A DNA stretch of 64,000 nucleotides from Synechococcus sp. WH 7803 (GCA_000063505.1 CT971583.1:2201918-2265917); one strand, 5' to 3'. Numbered from the stretch's first letter, positions 45,606 through 55,229 are shown. A program made the numbers and translations. The notes: a model not told the origin generated them from the letters alone.

Positions 45606-46469
45606 ATGCGCGCAGCCGTGATGGCGCCCAGAGCACCGTTGCCGCGGCGGCAGCGGCGTTTGAAAGGAGGAACCACCAGCTTCATGGTGGTGATGCACGT
45701 GCTGGCCACCGTGGCTCTGCTGCCCCGGTTTTGGAGCTGGCAAGGTCTCGCCGCCTTCGCCGTTCTGTATTGGATGACGGTGCTCGGAGTGACCCTGGGA
45801 CTGCACCGGCTGGTGGCGCACCGGAGCTTCGAGGTGCCCTCATGGCTGGAGAAAATCTTGGTGGTGATGGGCACCCTGGCCTGCCAGAGCGGGCCGATCG
45901 AGTGGATTGCACTGCACCGCCATCACCATCGCTTCTCCGACCAGCCCAATGACCACCACGACGCCGGTCGCGGTCTCTGGTGGAGCCATAGCGAATGGAT
46001 GCTTCACGAAATCCCGGCTTTGGAGCACAAGGAGCGTTACGCCGGTGATCTGCTCAGCAGTCCTTTCTACGTGTGGCTTGACCGTTGGTTCCTGCTGCTG
46101 CAGATCCCTCTGGGTTTAGCGCTGTACTGGTATGGCAATGCGGCCGGCGTGCACGGCGGCGGGCTCGGACTCGTGCTCTGGGCCATTCCCCTGCGTCTCG
46201 TGGTCGTGTACCACGTCACCTGGCTGGTGAATTCCGCCACCCATGCGTTCGGTTACCGCAATTTCAACTGCCCGGACCTCTCCCGCAACTGCTGGTGGGT
46301 GGCGGTGCTGTCCTTCGGCGAGGGTTGGCACAACAACCACCACGCCCATCCGGCCAGTGCCCGTCATGGCCTGCGCTGGTTCGAGGTGGACATCACCTGG
46401 CTGCACATCCGACTGCTGCAGAAACTGGGGCTGACCCGCAGGGTGCGCCAGGCCCGTTACCCCGGCTGA
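45606..46469 (+). CDS. desC: Acyl-lipid desaturase 1 (delta-9, DesC type)
   Basis: A 287-aa membrane diiron enzyme that introduces a double bond into lipid-bound acyl chains using ferredoxin electrons. The three histidine boxes are present: HRLVAHRSF, HRHHHRFSD and HNNHHAHP. Paired hydrophobic segments flank the boxes. The start is uncertain: the frame is open upstream to 45456, but the ATG at 45606 gives an N-terminus comparable to the second desaturase. It overlaps the end of the convergent regulator gene by 13 bp. Confidence 0.92.
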   Translation: MRAAVMAPRAPLPRRQRRLKGGTTSFMVVMHVLATVALLPRFWSWQGLAAFAVLYWMTVLGVTLGLHRLVAHRSFEVPSWLEKILVVMGTLACQSGPIEWIALHRHHHRFSDQPNDHHDAGRGLWWSHSEWMLHEIPALEHKERYAGDLLSSPFYVWLDRWFLLLQIPLGLALYWYGNAAGVHGGGLGLVLWAIPLRLVVVYHVTWLVNSATHAFGYRNFNCPDLSRNCWWVAVLSFGEGWHNNHHAHPASARHGLRWFEVDITWLHIRLLQKLGLTRRVRQARYPG

Positions 46470-47182
46470 GTGCTCGCACGCAGCTCGGCCAGGAAGGCTT
46501 CAGCGCTGAGACCCTGTCGCCCTTCCAGCTTGAGGTGCGTGGCATAAAGATCGAGGAACTCACCATCGAGTTCCTCGGCGCTGTAGTCACGCATCCCCGC
46601 CATCACTTCGGCGAAACGTTCGCGGCGCTGGGTTTTGCTCACCGGGTAAGCCTCCATCACCAGATCGCGGCACTGACGCCACGACTGACCGCGGCAGAGC
46701 CTGTCGGCGATGGCAGCACTCAGAAGCGCCGACTCCTGGGGCGCAATCCGCCAATCGAAGCCAGGGGGCAAGGACGCCAAGCCCACAAAGATCTCGAACA
46801 AAGCCCCCGCACCCAGAGGGTTGGACCGGGCATCGAGCAAGGGCACCGATCCGTCTTTCAACACCTTGAGCAGATCGGGATGCACCTCAGCCAGGTGCTC
46901 CTGGATCGGGGCCAGACCAGCGTGAAGCACGGCATTGGCCTGACCGAGAGCAAGAAACACCTCAGGCCCTGGAGACGCGAGCTTGCCGTTGCGCAAGTTG
47001 GAGATCTGGGAGTTGTGCACACGGCCCAGATCCAGCGCATCAGCCAACGCAGGCAACACCTTGTGCGACCAACCATTGCGCTCATGCCAGACATGAATGA
47101 GGTGGGCCATCGCCTGGCGACCCTCGGCCAGCTGATCGCGGTAACCCCTGGTCACATGATCAGCATCATTGGTGTTGCTCAT
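46457..47182 (-). CDS. Helix-turn-helix (XRE-like) regulator between two desaturases
   Basis: A 241-aa protein. The segment from about residue 26 to 80 (AHLIHVWHERNGWSHKVL, LDLGRVHNSQISNLRNGK) resembles an XRE-like helix-turn-helix, with SQISNLRNGK fitting the recognition helix and its following turn. The C-terminal about 150 residues are helical, with no family that I recognise. It is divergent from the second desaturase and convergent with the first, and a perfect palindrome lies 7 bp before its start codon. A role in controlling membrane-lipid desaturation is inferred from this position. Confidence 0.7.
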   Translation of the reverse strand: MSNTNDADHVTRGYRDQLAEGRQAMAHLIHVWHERNGWSHKVLPALADALDLGRVHNSQISNLRNGKLASPGPEVFLALGQANAVLHAGLAPIQEHLAEVHPDLLKVLKDGSVPLLDARSNPLGAGALFEIFVGLASLPPGFDWRIAPQESALLSAAIADRLCRGQSWRQCRDLVMEAYPVSKTQRRERFAEVMAGMRDYSAEELDGEFLDLYATHLKLEGRQGLSAEAFLAELRASTQPG

Positions 47183-47188
47183 TGCTTG

Positions 47189-47202
47189 ATACGGATCCGT
47201 AT
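47189..47202. promoter_or_regulatory. 14-bp perfect palindrome, candidate operator
   Basis: The sequence ATACGGATCCGTAT is a perfect palindrome in the 55-bp gap between the regulator and the second desaturase. For the desaturase, TTGATA (47186-47191) and TATAGT (47207-47212) could be -35 and -10 boxes with a 15-bp spacer, which would put the palindrome across the spacer, a classic repressor position. The same site lies just ahead of the regulator start, so autoregulation is possible. Confidence 0.6.
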
Positions 47203-47237
47203 TGCGTATAGTCTGCGGATATCAACCAGGTCAGGCC

Positions 47238-48170
47238 ATGGTCTCCAGCGTTATCACTGCGCCATCACCCCCCAGTCGACCGGCAGCTTCGCACCGGGCC
47301 CAGGCACTTGCAACTCTGTTGCACCAGCCTCGACGGGGCAAAATCTCCGTGGAACCCAAACAAGGGCTGCAATGGATGACGATCGGTTTCATGATCGTGA
47401 TTCACAGCTTGGCCCTGTTGGCCTTGCTGCCGATGTTCTGGAGTTGGCAGGCCGTCACCAGCCTGCTGGTGCTCTATTGGGTCACCGCCTGCCTGGGCGT
47501 GACCATCGGCTATCACCGCCTGCTGTCGCACCGATCCTTCCAGCTCCCCCACTGGCTGGAACGCTTCTTCGCCACCTGCGGCGCCCTCAGCTGCCAGCAC
47601 GGTCCGATTGATTGGGTGGGATTGCACCGCCATCACCACAAGTTTTCTGATACGGATGCGGATCACCACAACAGCCATCGCGGCTTCTGGTGGAGCCACA
47701 TGGGTTGGATGTTCGAACCCGTCCCAGCCATGCAGGCCGTGCCGCGCATGACCGGCGATCTGGCCCAGGATCCGTACTACCGCTGGCTGAACAACAATTT
47801 CCTGCTGCTGCAGTTGCCGTTGGCCGCACTGCTGTTCTGGATCGGCACCGCCACCGGAGCGGGAGGATGGGCCCTGGTGCTGTGGGGCATCCCCCTGCGC
47901 CTCGTGCTCGTGTATCACGTCACCTGGCTGGTGAACTCCGCCACCCACTGCTGGGGAACCGTGGCTTACGACAGCGGCGACGCTTCCCGCAACAACAAGT
48001 GGGTGGCCGCTCTCACCTTCGGCGAAGGCTGGCACAACAACCACCACGCCTATCCCCACTCCGCCCGCCACGGACTGCAGCCGGGGCAGATCGACCTCAC
48101 CTGGGAACACATCCGACTGATGCGCGCCCTGGGATTGGCCACAAAAATTCGCCTGCCCGTGGCGTCGTAA
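47238..48170 (+). CDS. desC: Acyl-lipid desaturase 2 (delta-9, DesC type)
   Basis: A 310-aa paralogue of the desaturase at 45606, with boxes [19 protein letters not shown] and HNNHHAYP. Conserved blocks such as [13 protein letters not shown] and [10 protein letters not shown] are shared by both. The N-terminus has about 45 polar residues before the first membrane segment ([19 protein letters not shown]). The ATG at 47238 was preferred to a TTG at 47202, which overlaps the palindrome. It is the gene most directly placed under the candidate operator. Whether the two paralogues differ in chain position or conditions is unknown. Confidence 0.93.
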   Translation: MVSSVITAPSPPSRPAASHRAQALATLLHQPRRGKISVEPKQGLQWMTIGFMIVIHSLALLALLPMFWSWQAVTSLLVLYWVTACLGVTIGYHRLLSHRSFQLPHWLERFFATCGALSCQHGPIDWVGLHRHHHKFSDTDADHHNSHRGFWWSHMGWMFEPVPAMQAVPRMTGDLAQDPYYRWLNNNFLLLQLPLAALLFWIGTATGAGGWALVLWGIPLRLVLVYHVTWLVNSATHCWGTVAYDSGDASRNNKWVAALTFGEGWHNNHHAYPHSARHGLQPGQIDLTWEHIRLMRALGLATKIRLPVAS

Positions 48171-48211
48171 AGTTATCGATCGCTCATTCGTCGTCGTCCG
48201 AAATCATCGCC

Positions 48212-48670
48212 ATGGCCAAGCGCGTACAAGTCGTTCTGAATGAGGACGTTCTCAGCCTCGGCCGGGACGGCGACATGGTGGAAGTTGCCCCCGGGTATGC
48301 CCGCAACTTCCTTTTGCCTTACGGCAAAGCCGTCCCCGTCACCCCCGCGGTGATGAAGCAGGTGGAGCACCGCCGGGCCAAGGAGGCTGAGCGCCAAGCC
48401 GCGCTCAAGCAGGAAGCCCTGGCCTTCCGCACCGCCCTCGACACGATCGGTCGCTTCACCGTGAAGAAGCAAACGGGCGATGACGACGTGCTGTTCGGCA
48501 CCGTCACCAACGGTGATGTGGCTGAAGTGATCGAGGAGGCCACCAAGAAAGAGGTGGACCGCCGCGACATCACCGTTCCCGACATCCACCGCACCGGCAA
48601 CTACAAGGTCAGCGTCAAGCTGCACAGTGAGGTCACTGCTGAGATCAACCTGGAAGTGGTCAGCTACTGA
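48212..48670 (+). CDS. rplI: RplI, 50S ribosomal protein L9
   Basis: A 152-aa primary 23S rRNA-binding protein. The N-terminal domain shows the family signature [21 protein letters not shown], followed by a long charged helix ([20 protein letters not shown]) and a C-terminal domain ending EINLEVVSY. dnaB follows, the common rplI-dnaB arrangement, with a hairpin in between. Confidence 0.98.
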   Translation: MAKRVQVVLNEDVLSLGRDGDMVEVAPGYARNFLLPYGKAVPVTPAVMKQVEHRRAKEAERQAALKQEALAFRTALDTIGRFTVKKQTGDDDVLFGTVTNGDVAEVIEEATKKEVDRRDITVPDIHRTGNYKVSVKLHSEVTAEINLEVVSY

Positions 48671-48705
48671 ACCCTGTCGCCGATGGACGGGTGAGGCCGT
48701 CACAA

Positions 48706-48743
48706 CCCACTCTGTTGCGTGCTCCCAAGTACGCCAGAGTGGG
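48706..48743 (+). promoter_or_regulatory. Strong hairpin between rplI and dnaB
   Basis: CCCACTCTG (48706-48714) pairs exactly with CAGAGTGGG (48735-48743). Inside, after a 2-nt bulge, GCGT (48717-48720) pairs with ACGC (48731-48734), around a 10-nt loop. No T-run follows, so it is not a standard intrinsic terminator. It could be an RNA processing site, a transcript-end stabiliser for rplI or a partial attenuator of dnaB. Confidence 0.6.
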
Positions 48744-48767
48744 CATCGGCGTTGAAAGATCAGGCCC

Positions 48768-50186
48768 ATGGTGAGCGTTCCCCTGACGGATGCCGGTGGC
48801 GAGTCCACCGATGGGGATCGCCGCGGTTTCGGCAAGGGGCGTCGCAGGGATGAACCCAACTTCGAAGCCCTGCCCGATTCCTTGCCGCCCCAGAACCTGG
48901 AGGCCGAGGAAGCGGTGCTGGGCGGCATCCTGCTGGACCCCGACGCCATCGGCCGGGTGGCGGATGTGTTGCAGCCGGAAGCGTTTTATCTCGGTGCGCA
49001 TCGGGAGATCTTCCGCACGGCGGTGATGCTGCACAGCCAAGGCAAACCCACCGACCTCACGGCGATGACGGCCTGGCTGGCCGACACGGGAGCGCTCGAG
49101 AAAGTGGGCGGCAGCAGTCGGCTCGTGGAGCTGGTGGAGCGAGTGGCCTCCACCGCTTCGATCGAGCAGGTGGCACGCCTGGTGATGGACAAGTTCCTGC
49201 GCCGGCAGCTGATCCGCTCCGGAAACGAGGTGATCCAGCTGGGCTTTGACCAGAGCCTGCCGATGGAGCAGGTGCTCGATAAAGCCGAACAGACGATCTT
49301 CGCCATCAGTCAGGAGAAGCCCTCGAAGGGCCTCACCCCCACCGCCGAAATTCTCACCAGCACCTTCAACGAGATCGAAAGCCGCTCGCTTGGCACCTCG
49401 GTGGCGGGCATCCCGGTGAATTTCTACGACCTGGATGCCATGACCCAGGGCCTGCAACGCAGTGATCTGATCATCGTGGCCGGACGCCCAGCGATGGGCA
49501 AAACCTCGATCGTGCTCAACCTGGCCAAAAACGTGGCCCAGCTCCACGACCTGCCGGTGTGCGTGTTCTCCCTGGAGATGAGCAAAGAGCAGCTCACCTA
49601 CCGGCTGCTGTCGATGGAAGTGGGCATCGAAGCAGGGCGCCTGCGCACAGGCAGGCTTCAACAGGAGGAGTGGCCGCTGCTGGGCCAGGGCATCAACACC
49701 CTGGGGCAGCTGCCGATCTTCATCGACGACAAACCCAACTCCGGTGTGCTGGAGATGCGTTCCCTCTGCCGCAGGCTGATGGCGGAGCAGGGCAAGGAGC
49801 TGGGCCTGGTGGTGATCGACTACCTGCAGCTGATGGAGGGATCAAGCCCTGACAACCGCGTGCAGGAAATTTCGCGCATCACCCGGGCCCTCAAACAGAT
49901 GGCCCGGGAGCTGAACGTGCCAGTGATCGCCCTCTCCCAGCTCAGCCGAGGTGTGGAGTCGCGCACCAACAAACGACCGATGCTGAGCGACTTGCGCGAA
50001 TCCGGCTCGATCGAGCAGGACGCCGACCTGGTGCTGATGATCTACCGCGACGAGTACTACAACCCGGAAACCCCCGACCGGGGCATCACCGAAGTGATCG
50101 TGACCAAGCACCGCAACGGACCGGTGGGCACCGTGAAGCTGCTGTTTGAGCCCCAGTTCACGCGCTTCCGCAACCTGGCGGCGTAA
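48768..50186 (+). CDS. dnaB: DnaB, replicative DNA helicase
   Basis: A 472-aa hexameric 5'-3' helicase of the replication fork. The N-terminal domain ([20 protein letters not shown]) leads to the RecA-like domain with Walker [17 protein letters not shown] (about 241-256), Walker [11 protein letters not shown], and [12 protein letters not shown]. No intein interrupts the usual insertion site at the P-loop. The N-terminus carries about 35 extra polar residues ([21 protein letters not shown]-like), as in other cyanobacterial DnaB. The next gene starts 22 bp downstream. Confidence 0.97.
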   Translation: MVSVPLTDAGGESTDGDRRGFGKGRRRDEPNFEALPDSLPPQNLEAEEAVLGGILLDPDAIGRVADVLQPEAFYLGAHREIFRTAVMLHSQGKPTDLTAMTAWLADTGALEKVGGSSRLVELVERVASTASIEQVARLVMDKFLRRQLIRSGNEVIQLGFDQSLPMEQVLDKAEQTIFAISQEKPSKGLTPTAEILTSTFNEIESRSLGTSVAGIPVNFYDLDAMTQGLQRSDLIIVAGRPAMGKTSIVLNLAKNVAQLHDLPVCVFSLEMSKEQLTYRLLSMEVGIEAGRLRTGRLQQEEWPLLGQGINTLGQLPIFIDDKPNSGVLEMRSLCRRLMAEQGKELGLVVIDYLQLMEGSSPDNRVQEISRITRALKQMARELNVPVIALSQLSRGVESRTNKRPMLSDLRESGSIEQDADLVLMIYRDEYYNPETPDRGITEVIVTKHRNGPVGTVKLLFEPQFTRFRNLAA

Positions 50187-50208
50187 GCCGATTGCCGATA
50201 CTGGAGCG

Positions 50209-52188
50209 ATGGCCAACAGCTTCTCTCCCACAGAAATTTTCGACGTGATCGTCGTGGGGGGCGGTCATGCCGGCTGTGAAGCCGCCATCACCAGTGCTCG
50301 CCTCGGGCTGAACACCGCCCTGTTCACCCTCAATCTGGATCGCATCGCCTGGCAGCCCTGCAATCCGGCCGTGGGTGGCCCCGCCAAAAGCCAGCTCGTC
50401 CATGAAGTGGATGCCCTCGGGGGAGTGATCGGCCGCCTCGCCGACGCCACCGCCATCCAGAAACGCATCCTCAACGCCAGCCGCGGCCCTGCGGTGTGGG
50501 CTCTGCGTGCGCAGACCGACAAACGTCAGTACTCCCGCCAGATGTTGCAGCTGCTGCAGCACACCCCCAACCTGGCCCTGCGCGAAGCGATGGTGACGGG
50601 GCTGGAGATCGACGGCGATCCCGCAGGTGGCGGTGAACACTGGGATCCCAGCCAAGGTCCAGCCGCACGCATCACCGGTGTACGCACCTATTTCGGCAGC
50701 CTTTACGGAGCCAAAGCCGTCGTGCTCACCGCCGGCACCTTCCTCGGCGGACGCATCTGGGTGGGCCACCAGTCGATGGCCGCAGGACGGGCCGGCGAGC
50801 AGGCCGCCGAAGGCCTCACCGAAGCACTCCAGCAACTGGGCTTCCACACCGATCGGCTCAAAACCGGCACCCCGGCTCGGGTGGACCGGCGCAGCATCGC
50901 CCTCGATCAACTCGAGGAGCAACCCAGCGATGCGGCCGACCGCTTCTTCTCCTTTGACCCCGCCGCCTGGAGCAGCGGCGAACAGATGAGCTGCCATATC
51001 ACCCGCACCACGGCAGCAACCCATCAATTGATCAAAGACAACCTTCATCTCACCGCGATCTACGGCGGCGTGATCGACAGCAAGGGACCGCGCTACTGCC
51101 CCTCGATCGAAGACAAGATCGTTCGCTTTGCCGACAAAGACAGCCACCAGATCTTCCTGGAGCCCGAAGGGCGCGACACGCCGGAGATCTACGTGCAGGG
51201 CTTCTCCACCGGCCTGCCTGAACCGATCCAGTTGCAACTGCTGCGCAGCCTGCCTGGCCTGGAACAAGCCGTGATGCTGCGGCCGGCCTACTCCGTTGAT
51301 TACGACTATCTGCCTGCCACGCAACTGCTGCCGTCGCTGGAGACCAAACGCGTGCAGGGACTCTTCAGCGCCGGCCAACTGAACGGCACCACGGGCTACG
51401 AGGAAGCCGCAGCCCAGGGGCTGGTGGCTGGACTGAATGCCGCACGGCGCATCCGCGCTGAAGAGGCGGTGCACTTCCCTCGAGAAGGCAGCTACATCGG
51501 CACCATGATCGACGACCTGGTGAGCAAGGATCTGCGCGAGCCTTACCGGGTGCTCACCAGTCGCAGTGAATACAGGCTCGTGCTGCGCGGCGACAACGCC
51601 GACCGCCGCCTCACCCCCCTGGGCCGTGAGCTCGGTTTGATCGATGACCGTCGTTGGCGCTTGTTTGAAGACAAACTCCAGGCGATGGAGGCCGAAAAGC
51701 AGCGGCTGGAACAGCAGCGCCTCAAGGTGAGTGACCCTGCAGCCCCAGCTGTGGAGCAAGAAACCGGTGCGCCTATCAAAGGCTCGATCACCCTGGCCGA
51801 CCTCTTGCGCCGGCCGGGCATGCATGCCGCCGACCTGGTGCGCCACGGCCTGGCCGATGCAGGCCTCCCCCTGCCCGTGCGCGAAGGCGCCGAAATCGAC
51901 ATCAAATACAGCGGTTACCTGGCTCGCCAACAGCAGCAGATCGACCAGGTGAAACGCCAAGGCCGGCGCAAGCTTCCTGAAACCATCGACTACGCCAGCA
52001 TCAGCACCTTGTCGCGGGAAGCGCGTGAAAAGCTCACAGCAGTGCGCCCACTCACCCTGGGCCAGGCCAGCCAGATCCCTGGGGTGAGCCAAGCCGATCT
52101 CACCTCTTTGTTGATGTGGCTCGAACTGCAGCAACGGCGCAGTCAACCCAGCGCTTCACACCTCGCCCCCACTGGCCAGGCTCGATAG
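50209..52188 (+). CDS. mnmG: MnmG (GidA), tRNA U34 carboxymethylaminomethyl synthesis enzyme
   Basis: A 659-aa FAD protein that, with MnmE, modifies wobble U34 of several tRNAs. The FAD motif is [15 protein letters not shown] (about 13-27); other hallmarks are [43 protein letters not shown] and the C-terminal [23 protein letters not shown]. The ATG at 50209 is preferred to an in-frame one inside dnaB. mnmE is not in the window. Confidence 0.97.
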   Translation: MANSFSPTEIFDVIVVGGGHAGCEAAITSARLGLNTALFTLNLDRIAWQPCNPAVGGPAKSQLVHEVDALGGVIGRLADATAIQKRILNASRGPAVWALRAQTDKRQYSRQMLQLLQHTPNLALREAMVTGLEIDGDPAGGGEHWDPSQGPAARITGVRTYFGSLYGAKAVVLTAGTFLGGRIWVGHQSMAAGRAGEQAAEGLTEALQQLGFHTDRLKTGTPARVDRRSIALDQLEEQPSDAADRFFSFDPAAWSSGEQMSCHITRTTAATHQLIKDNLHLTAIYGGVIDSKGPRYCPSIEDKIVRFADKDSHQIFLEPEGRDTPEIYVQGFSTGLPEPIQLQLLRSLPGLEQAVMLRPAYSVDYDYLPATQLLPSLETKRVQGLFSAGQLNGTTGYEEAAAQGLVAGLNAARRIRAEEAVHFPREGSYIGTMIDDLVSKDLREPYRVLTSRSEYRLVLRGDNADRRLTPLGRELGLIDDRRWRLFEDKLQAMEAEKQRLEQQRLKVSDPAAPAVEQETGAPIKGSITLADLLRRPGMHAADLVRHGLADAGLPLPVREGAEIDIKYSGYLARQQQQIDQVKRQGRRKLPETIDYASISTLSREAREKLTAVRPLTLGQASQIPGVSQADLTSLLMWLELQQRRSQPSASHLAPTGQAR

Positions 52189-52212
52189 CGTTGATGGAGA
52201 CAACAACCTGCG

Positions 52213-52929
52213 GTGTCTCCTCGCCTCCCCACATCCCAGGCCTACTGGAACCTGCGCGCTGAGCAGGTGATGGATCGGGTGTTCAGCGACGGGGAACGCA
52301 CCCTGGAGGCCGTTCAGGTGCAAGTGCGTGACGTCAAAACGCCACCACCAGCCCCCGCCTCAACGTCAACGGCCAGCTCGAAGGCCCCCGAGCCAAGGCA
52401 GCGCGTCCCCATCAGCCTGCTGGTGCTGACCCTGATGGGAGTGCTGGGCTCCTTCAGCTTGGGTCTCCAGTGGTGGAGCGCCCAACAGGCCCTGCAGCGG
52501 GAACGCAACCTGGCCCTGATTGAAAAGCTGCGTCAGCGCACAGCAACCACCAAGCCCTCAGAGGCATCCACGGCGATTGAAAACCCCCAGGAGCCGATTC
52601 CAGCCCCGCCAGTGGTTCAGCAACTGGAGCCGGTGACCATTCCCATCCGCTCCCTACCCAGACCGGAAGAGCCATTGCCAACACCCGCAGAGGTGGAATC
52701 GGCTGCAGCAGCGGTGCCCATAACCCCGGAGCCACTGCTGGTGGGTGTGGTCCACAGCGGCGGAGGCCAGGGATCGGCCATCTTTCAACTCGGTAACCAG
52801 TCCTTAGCGGCAGCACCCGGGGAAAGCATCGGCAACAGTGGCTGGTCCCTACGCAGCGTGACGGCGAACGGGGCAGTGATCGAACGGGGCGGCGCCAGCC
52901 GTTCACTCTCCGTGGGAGGTGCCTTCTGA
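52213..52929 (+). CDS. Hypothetical single-pass membrane protein with GspC/PilP-like C-terminus
   Basis: A 238-aa protein starting at GTG. A polar N-terminus (1-58) precedes a single membrane segment (about 60-82, PISLLVLTLMGVLGSFSLGL), then a short charged helix, a Pro/Glu-rich linker, and a compact C-terminal domain (about 175-238) rich in Gly and beta residues: LLVGVVHSGGGQGSAIFQLG, AAPGESIGNSGWSL, VIERGGASRSLSVG. That domain resembles the HR region of GspC or PilP proteins of type II secretion/type IV pilus machines, by eye only. The next gene follows closely. Confidence 0.6.
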   Translation: MSPRLPTSQAYWNLRAEQVMDRVFSDGERTLEAVQVQVRDVKTPPPAPASTSTASSKAPEPRQRVPISLLVLTLMGVLGSFSLGLQWWSAQQALQRERNLALIEKLRQRTATTKPSEASTAIENPQEPIPAPPVVQQLEPVTIPIRSLPRPEEPLPTPAEVESAAAAVPITPEPLLVGVVHSGGGQGSAIFQLGNQSLAAAPGESIGNSGWSLRSVTANGAVIERGGASRSLSVGGAF

Positions 52930-52961
52930 ACCCCATCGACGCCCTGACCCCCTCGCCAACT

Positions 52962-53522
52962 GTGCTCTGGGAGGCTCCCACCGCCGCCGTTCTGGCAGGC
53001 GAAGAACCCGGCTGGCTGCCTGGCCCCTGGCGCTTGATGCTGCTTGGAGATGGCAGCCCCACACGGCACCTGCGCTTGCTGACAAGCCATCCGGTCGCCG
53101 TTCGCGTCAGTGCCATGGAAGCGGATACGGCACTGCACGGCGCGCCGCGGGAAGTGCGTGAACTCAGCTATCCCCTGCTGCGACGACAGGTGTGGCTGGA
53201 GTGCGGCGACATCACTCTGGCCTGGGCGGAAAGCTGGTGGAACCAAACCGAAGCGGAGCAACACCTCCAAGACCGCAACCTGCCGATCTGGATCAGCCTC
53301 ACCCAGGGACGCTCAGAGCTGTTCCGGGAAGTGGATGGTCTGGCCCTGGTGACTGCCCCCTGGCTCGAACAGGGCTTTGGTGAGCCGGGACCCTTCTGGA
53401 GCCGCCATTACCGCTTCTTCCGCCAGGGGAAGGAACTCACCGTGATCCGGGAAGTGTTCAGCCCAGCTCTGGAACGCTGGCTTGGAGAAGCTCCACGCCG
53501 GCCGCTTCATGCAGCGTCATGA
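52962..53522 (+). CDS. Chorismate lyase-like protein (Ycf21/DUF98)
   Basis: A 186-aa protein of the Ycf21-type chorismate pyruvate-lyase family. This family makes 4-hydroxybenzoate, the plastoquinone head-group precursor in cyanobacteria. Family-like blocks are LMLLGDGSPTRHLRLLTSHPVAV, LLRRQVWLECGDITLAWAESWWN, and PIWISLTQGRSELFREVDG, with conserved Arg and Glu residues. It starts at GTG, 32 bp after the previous stop; no ATG is available upstream in frame. Confidence 0.8.
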   Translation: MLWEAPTAAVLAGEEPGWLPGPWRLMLLGDGSPTRHLRLLTSHPVAVRVSAMEADTALHGAPREVRELSYPLLRRQVWLECGDITLAWAESWWNQTEAEQHLQDRNLPIWISLTQGRSELFREVDGLALVTAPWLEQGFGEPGPFWSRHYRFFRQGKELTVIREVFSPALERWLGEAPRRPLHAAS

Positions 53523-53609
53523 AGAAATCCAGCGTTTGATGGGGATTTGAACTTGACAACTTGCTTGCTGTTGTGCTGCAGCAATCATGCGCCTATCGGC
53601 AACGATTCC

Positions 53610-54038
53610 ATGGCGACCTCCACCTGGGTGAACCTCCACGATCTCGGCCGCACGTTCGGCATCTCCGCCCGCCATTGCGGACGCGTGCTGGAGCGGGAAG
53701 GCTGGCGGGACCGCCATGGCTGCCCCACCCCCGCAGCTCTGGAGATGGGTGCAGCCGAACAACGTGCTCCCCACCGCAAGGGCCGCTCCGCGCTTTGGAA
53801 CGCTGAACTCTGCTCTGTCGTTCTCGAACGTCAGGGACATCACCCCCTCAGCCAAGACCAGCACGTGAACCAATGGACGGACCTGCTTGAAGCCATGGCG
53901 GCTGGATCAGCCTCGATCACGACCAGCGTTGATCAGATGGCCGAGGAACTCCCTGCCGATCTGGTCGACGCGGTGAACCAGCAACTGAACCGGCGCGGTT
54001 GCCGCTACCAGGTGCAGCGGCCGATCAAGACAGCCTGA
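53610..54038 (+). CDS. Hypothetical protein, possibly HTH-containing
   Basis: A 142-aa protein that I do not recognise. The N-terminal segment (STWVNLHDLGRTFGISARHCGRVL) resembles a helix-turn-helix, with LGRTFGISARHCGRVL as the helical pair. The rest is mixed and ends KTA. The ATG at 53610 was chosen; upstream codons look non-coding. Its last 14 bp overlap the convergent DUF1269-like gene. Confidence 0.6.
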   Translation: MATSTWVNLHDLGRTFGISARHCGRVLEREGWRDRHGCPTPAALEMGAAEQRAPHRKGRSALWNAELCSVVLERQGHHPLSQDQHVNQWTDLLEAMAAGSASITTSVDQMAEELPADLVDAVNQQLNRRGCRYQVQRPIKTA

Positions 54039-54546
54039 GAGCTTCAGCCTGCTTGCGCGCTGTCTCCAACTGCGCCTTGAGCGCCTCTTCATCGGTGTGG
54101 CTGAGGTTGGTGTGGATCAGCCGGGCATGGGGAGCGTGGCGGCGCAGGCGCTCGATCACCCGATCCGGCGTGGAGTCGCGCACCAACAGCGCCAGCGCGG
54201 CACTGCCCTGGGGCAAGGTCTCCGCCAGTTCCGCGAGAAACTTGTCGTTGATTCCGATGTCGTTGAGGGCCCCGGACGCGGCACCGGCGCCAGCCCCCAC
54301 CGCAGCCCCCAGCAGGGGGTTGGCAAAGATCAAACCGATGAGCAAACCCCAGAACGTGCCGCCCATGGCACCAGCTGCGGTCATGTTGATCGCCTGGCGC
54401 AGATGCACATGACCATCGTCTCCGTGCTCGAGCACCACCGCATCCTCCAAGGTGATCAGATGCTCTTGCTGGATGGTGACCAGCTCACGCCGAACATCCT
54501 CAGCTTCAGCGACCTTCGGGAAGCCCACAACCACCAGGTTGCTCAT
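54025..54546 (-). CDS. DUF1269 family membrane protein
   Basis: A 173-aa protein. A soluble N-terminal half (VVVGFPKVAEAEDVRREL, LEDAVVLEHGDDGHVHLRQ) is followed by a Gly/Ala-rich hydrophobic hairpin (about 58-92, GGTFWGLLIGLIFANPLLGAAVGAGAGAASG) and a C-terminal soluble region with an Asp/Glu/Arg-rich helix. This pattern, including the glycine-zipper-like core, fits DUF1269, whose function is unknown. Confidence 0.82.
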   Translation of the reverse strand: MSNLVVVGFPKVAEAEDVRRELVTIQQEHLITLEDAVVLEHGDDGHVHLRQAINMTAAGAMGGTFWGLLIGLIFANPLLGAAVGAGAGAASGALNDIGINDKFLAELAETLPQGSAALALLVRDSTPDRVIERLRRHAPHARLIHTNLSHTDEEALKAQLETARKQAEALRLS

Positions 54547-54588
54547 CTCGGTTGATTCAGTTGCGCGGAGCCTAGGGGCTTTTGAGCC

Positions 54589-55119
54589 TCAGGCTCCGTC
54601 GCGCCGCCGACTGGAACGGGGAAAGGAGCGACGAACCGACGTTCGCGGCTCTGGCATGGATGCTGACGGGGACGGCTCCGGCGCAGAAGTGGGTGGACGC
54701 TCTGAGCGTTGCCAACGTTCGACGCGGAAGTCTGCGTCGTCTGGCCAATCCTCCTGAACGGGTTCTACGCGCGGCTGAGGACGGGTTTCAGTCGGAGGCA
54801 TCAACAGCGGTTGCCGCCGCGACATCGCCTCGAGGGGACGCTTGCCCGAGGGCCGGGGCCTCGTCCCTGCGGAGGACTCAGGGGTCGGCACACGATCACT
54901 CCAGTCGTCGTCTTCATCCAGAAGCCAATCCACGCGATCACCAACCCAACGGCCAACGGCATCAAGGCGGGATCCGACCTGCGGCCGCCCGCCGCCACGC
55001 CGTCCGGGACGGGTACCGGAGACGCCATCCACCAGTTGCCGCCCCGTTTCAATCCATTGATCAAACCGCGAATCCAATGGCTCAGCACCACGCTGGCGGC
55101 GTTGTCGACGTGCATCCAT
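54589..55119 (-). CDS. Hypothetical Arg/Pro-rich protein
   Basis: A 176-aa protein with a probably ordered N-terminus (LDSRFDQWIETGRQLVDGV, RLDAVGRWVGDRVDWLLD) and a low-complexity tail rich in Arg, Pro and Ser. I recall similar proteins in marine picocyanobacteria, but no function. It lies on the same strand and just downstream of the 31-codon ORF and the SprT gene, forming a possible transcript. Confidence 0.6.
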   Translation of the reverse strand: MDARRQRRQRGAEPLDSRFDQWIETGRQLVDGVSGTRPGRRGGGRPQVGSRLDAVGRWVGDRVDWLLDEDDDWSDRVPTPESSAGTRPRPSGKRPLEAMSRRQPLLMPPTETRPQPRVEPVQEDWPDDADFRVERWQRSERPPTSAPEPSPSASMPEPRTSVRRSFPRSSRRRDGA

Positions 55120-55128
55120 GGTTCAACG

Positions 55129-55224
55129 TTACCGACGCCGCTGCTCCAACCAACGTTCCCGTTGCATGCCGATGAGAGCGATGGACACCCCACCGATCTC
55201 CAAGACCCAGAGAAACAGATCCAT
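55129..55224 (-). CDS. Predicted 31-aa small membrane protein
   Basis: A short frame starting with ATG at 55224, 5 bp after the SprT stop and 9 bp before the next gene: MDLFLWVLEIGGVSIALIGM, then a charged tail QRERWLEQRRR. One hydrophobic helix with positive C-terminal charge would put the tail on the cytoplasmic side. A longer in-frame version that overlaps SprT was rejected. Small size and lack of a known family make this tentative. Confidence 0.4.
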   Translation of the reverse strand: MDLFLWVLEIGGVSIALIGMQRERWLEQRRR

Positions 55225-55229
55225 GAACG

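Noticed and set aside
48768-50186. Possible intein in DnaB
   Set aside because: Cyanobacterial DnaB often has an intein at the P-loop, but here the gene is of normal length and the motifs are uninterrupted.
50158-52146. Long minus-strand frame opposite mnmG (662 codons)
   Set aside because: GC-driven shadow of mnmG; His/Gln/Gly-rich product without recognisable domains.
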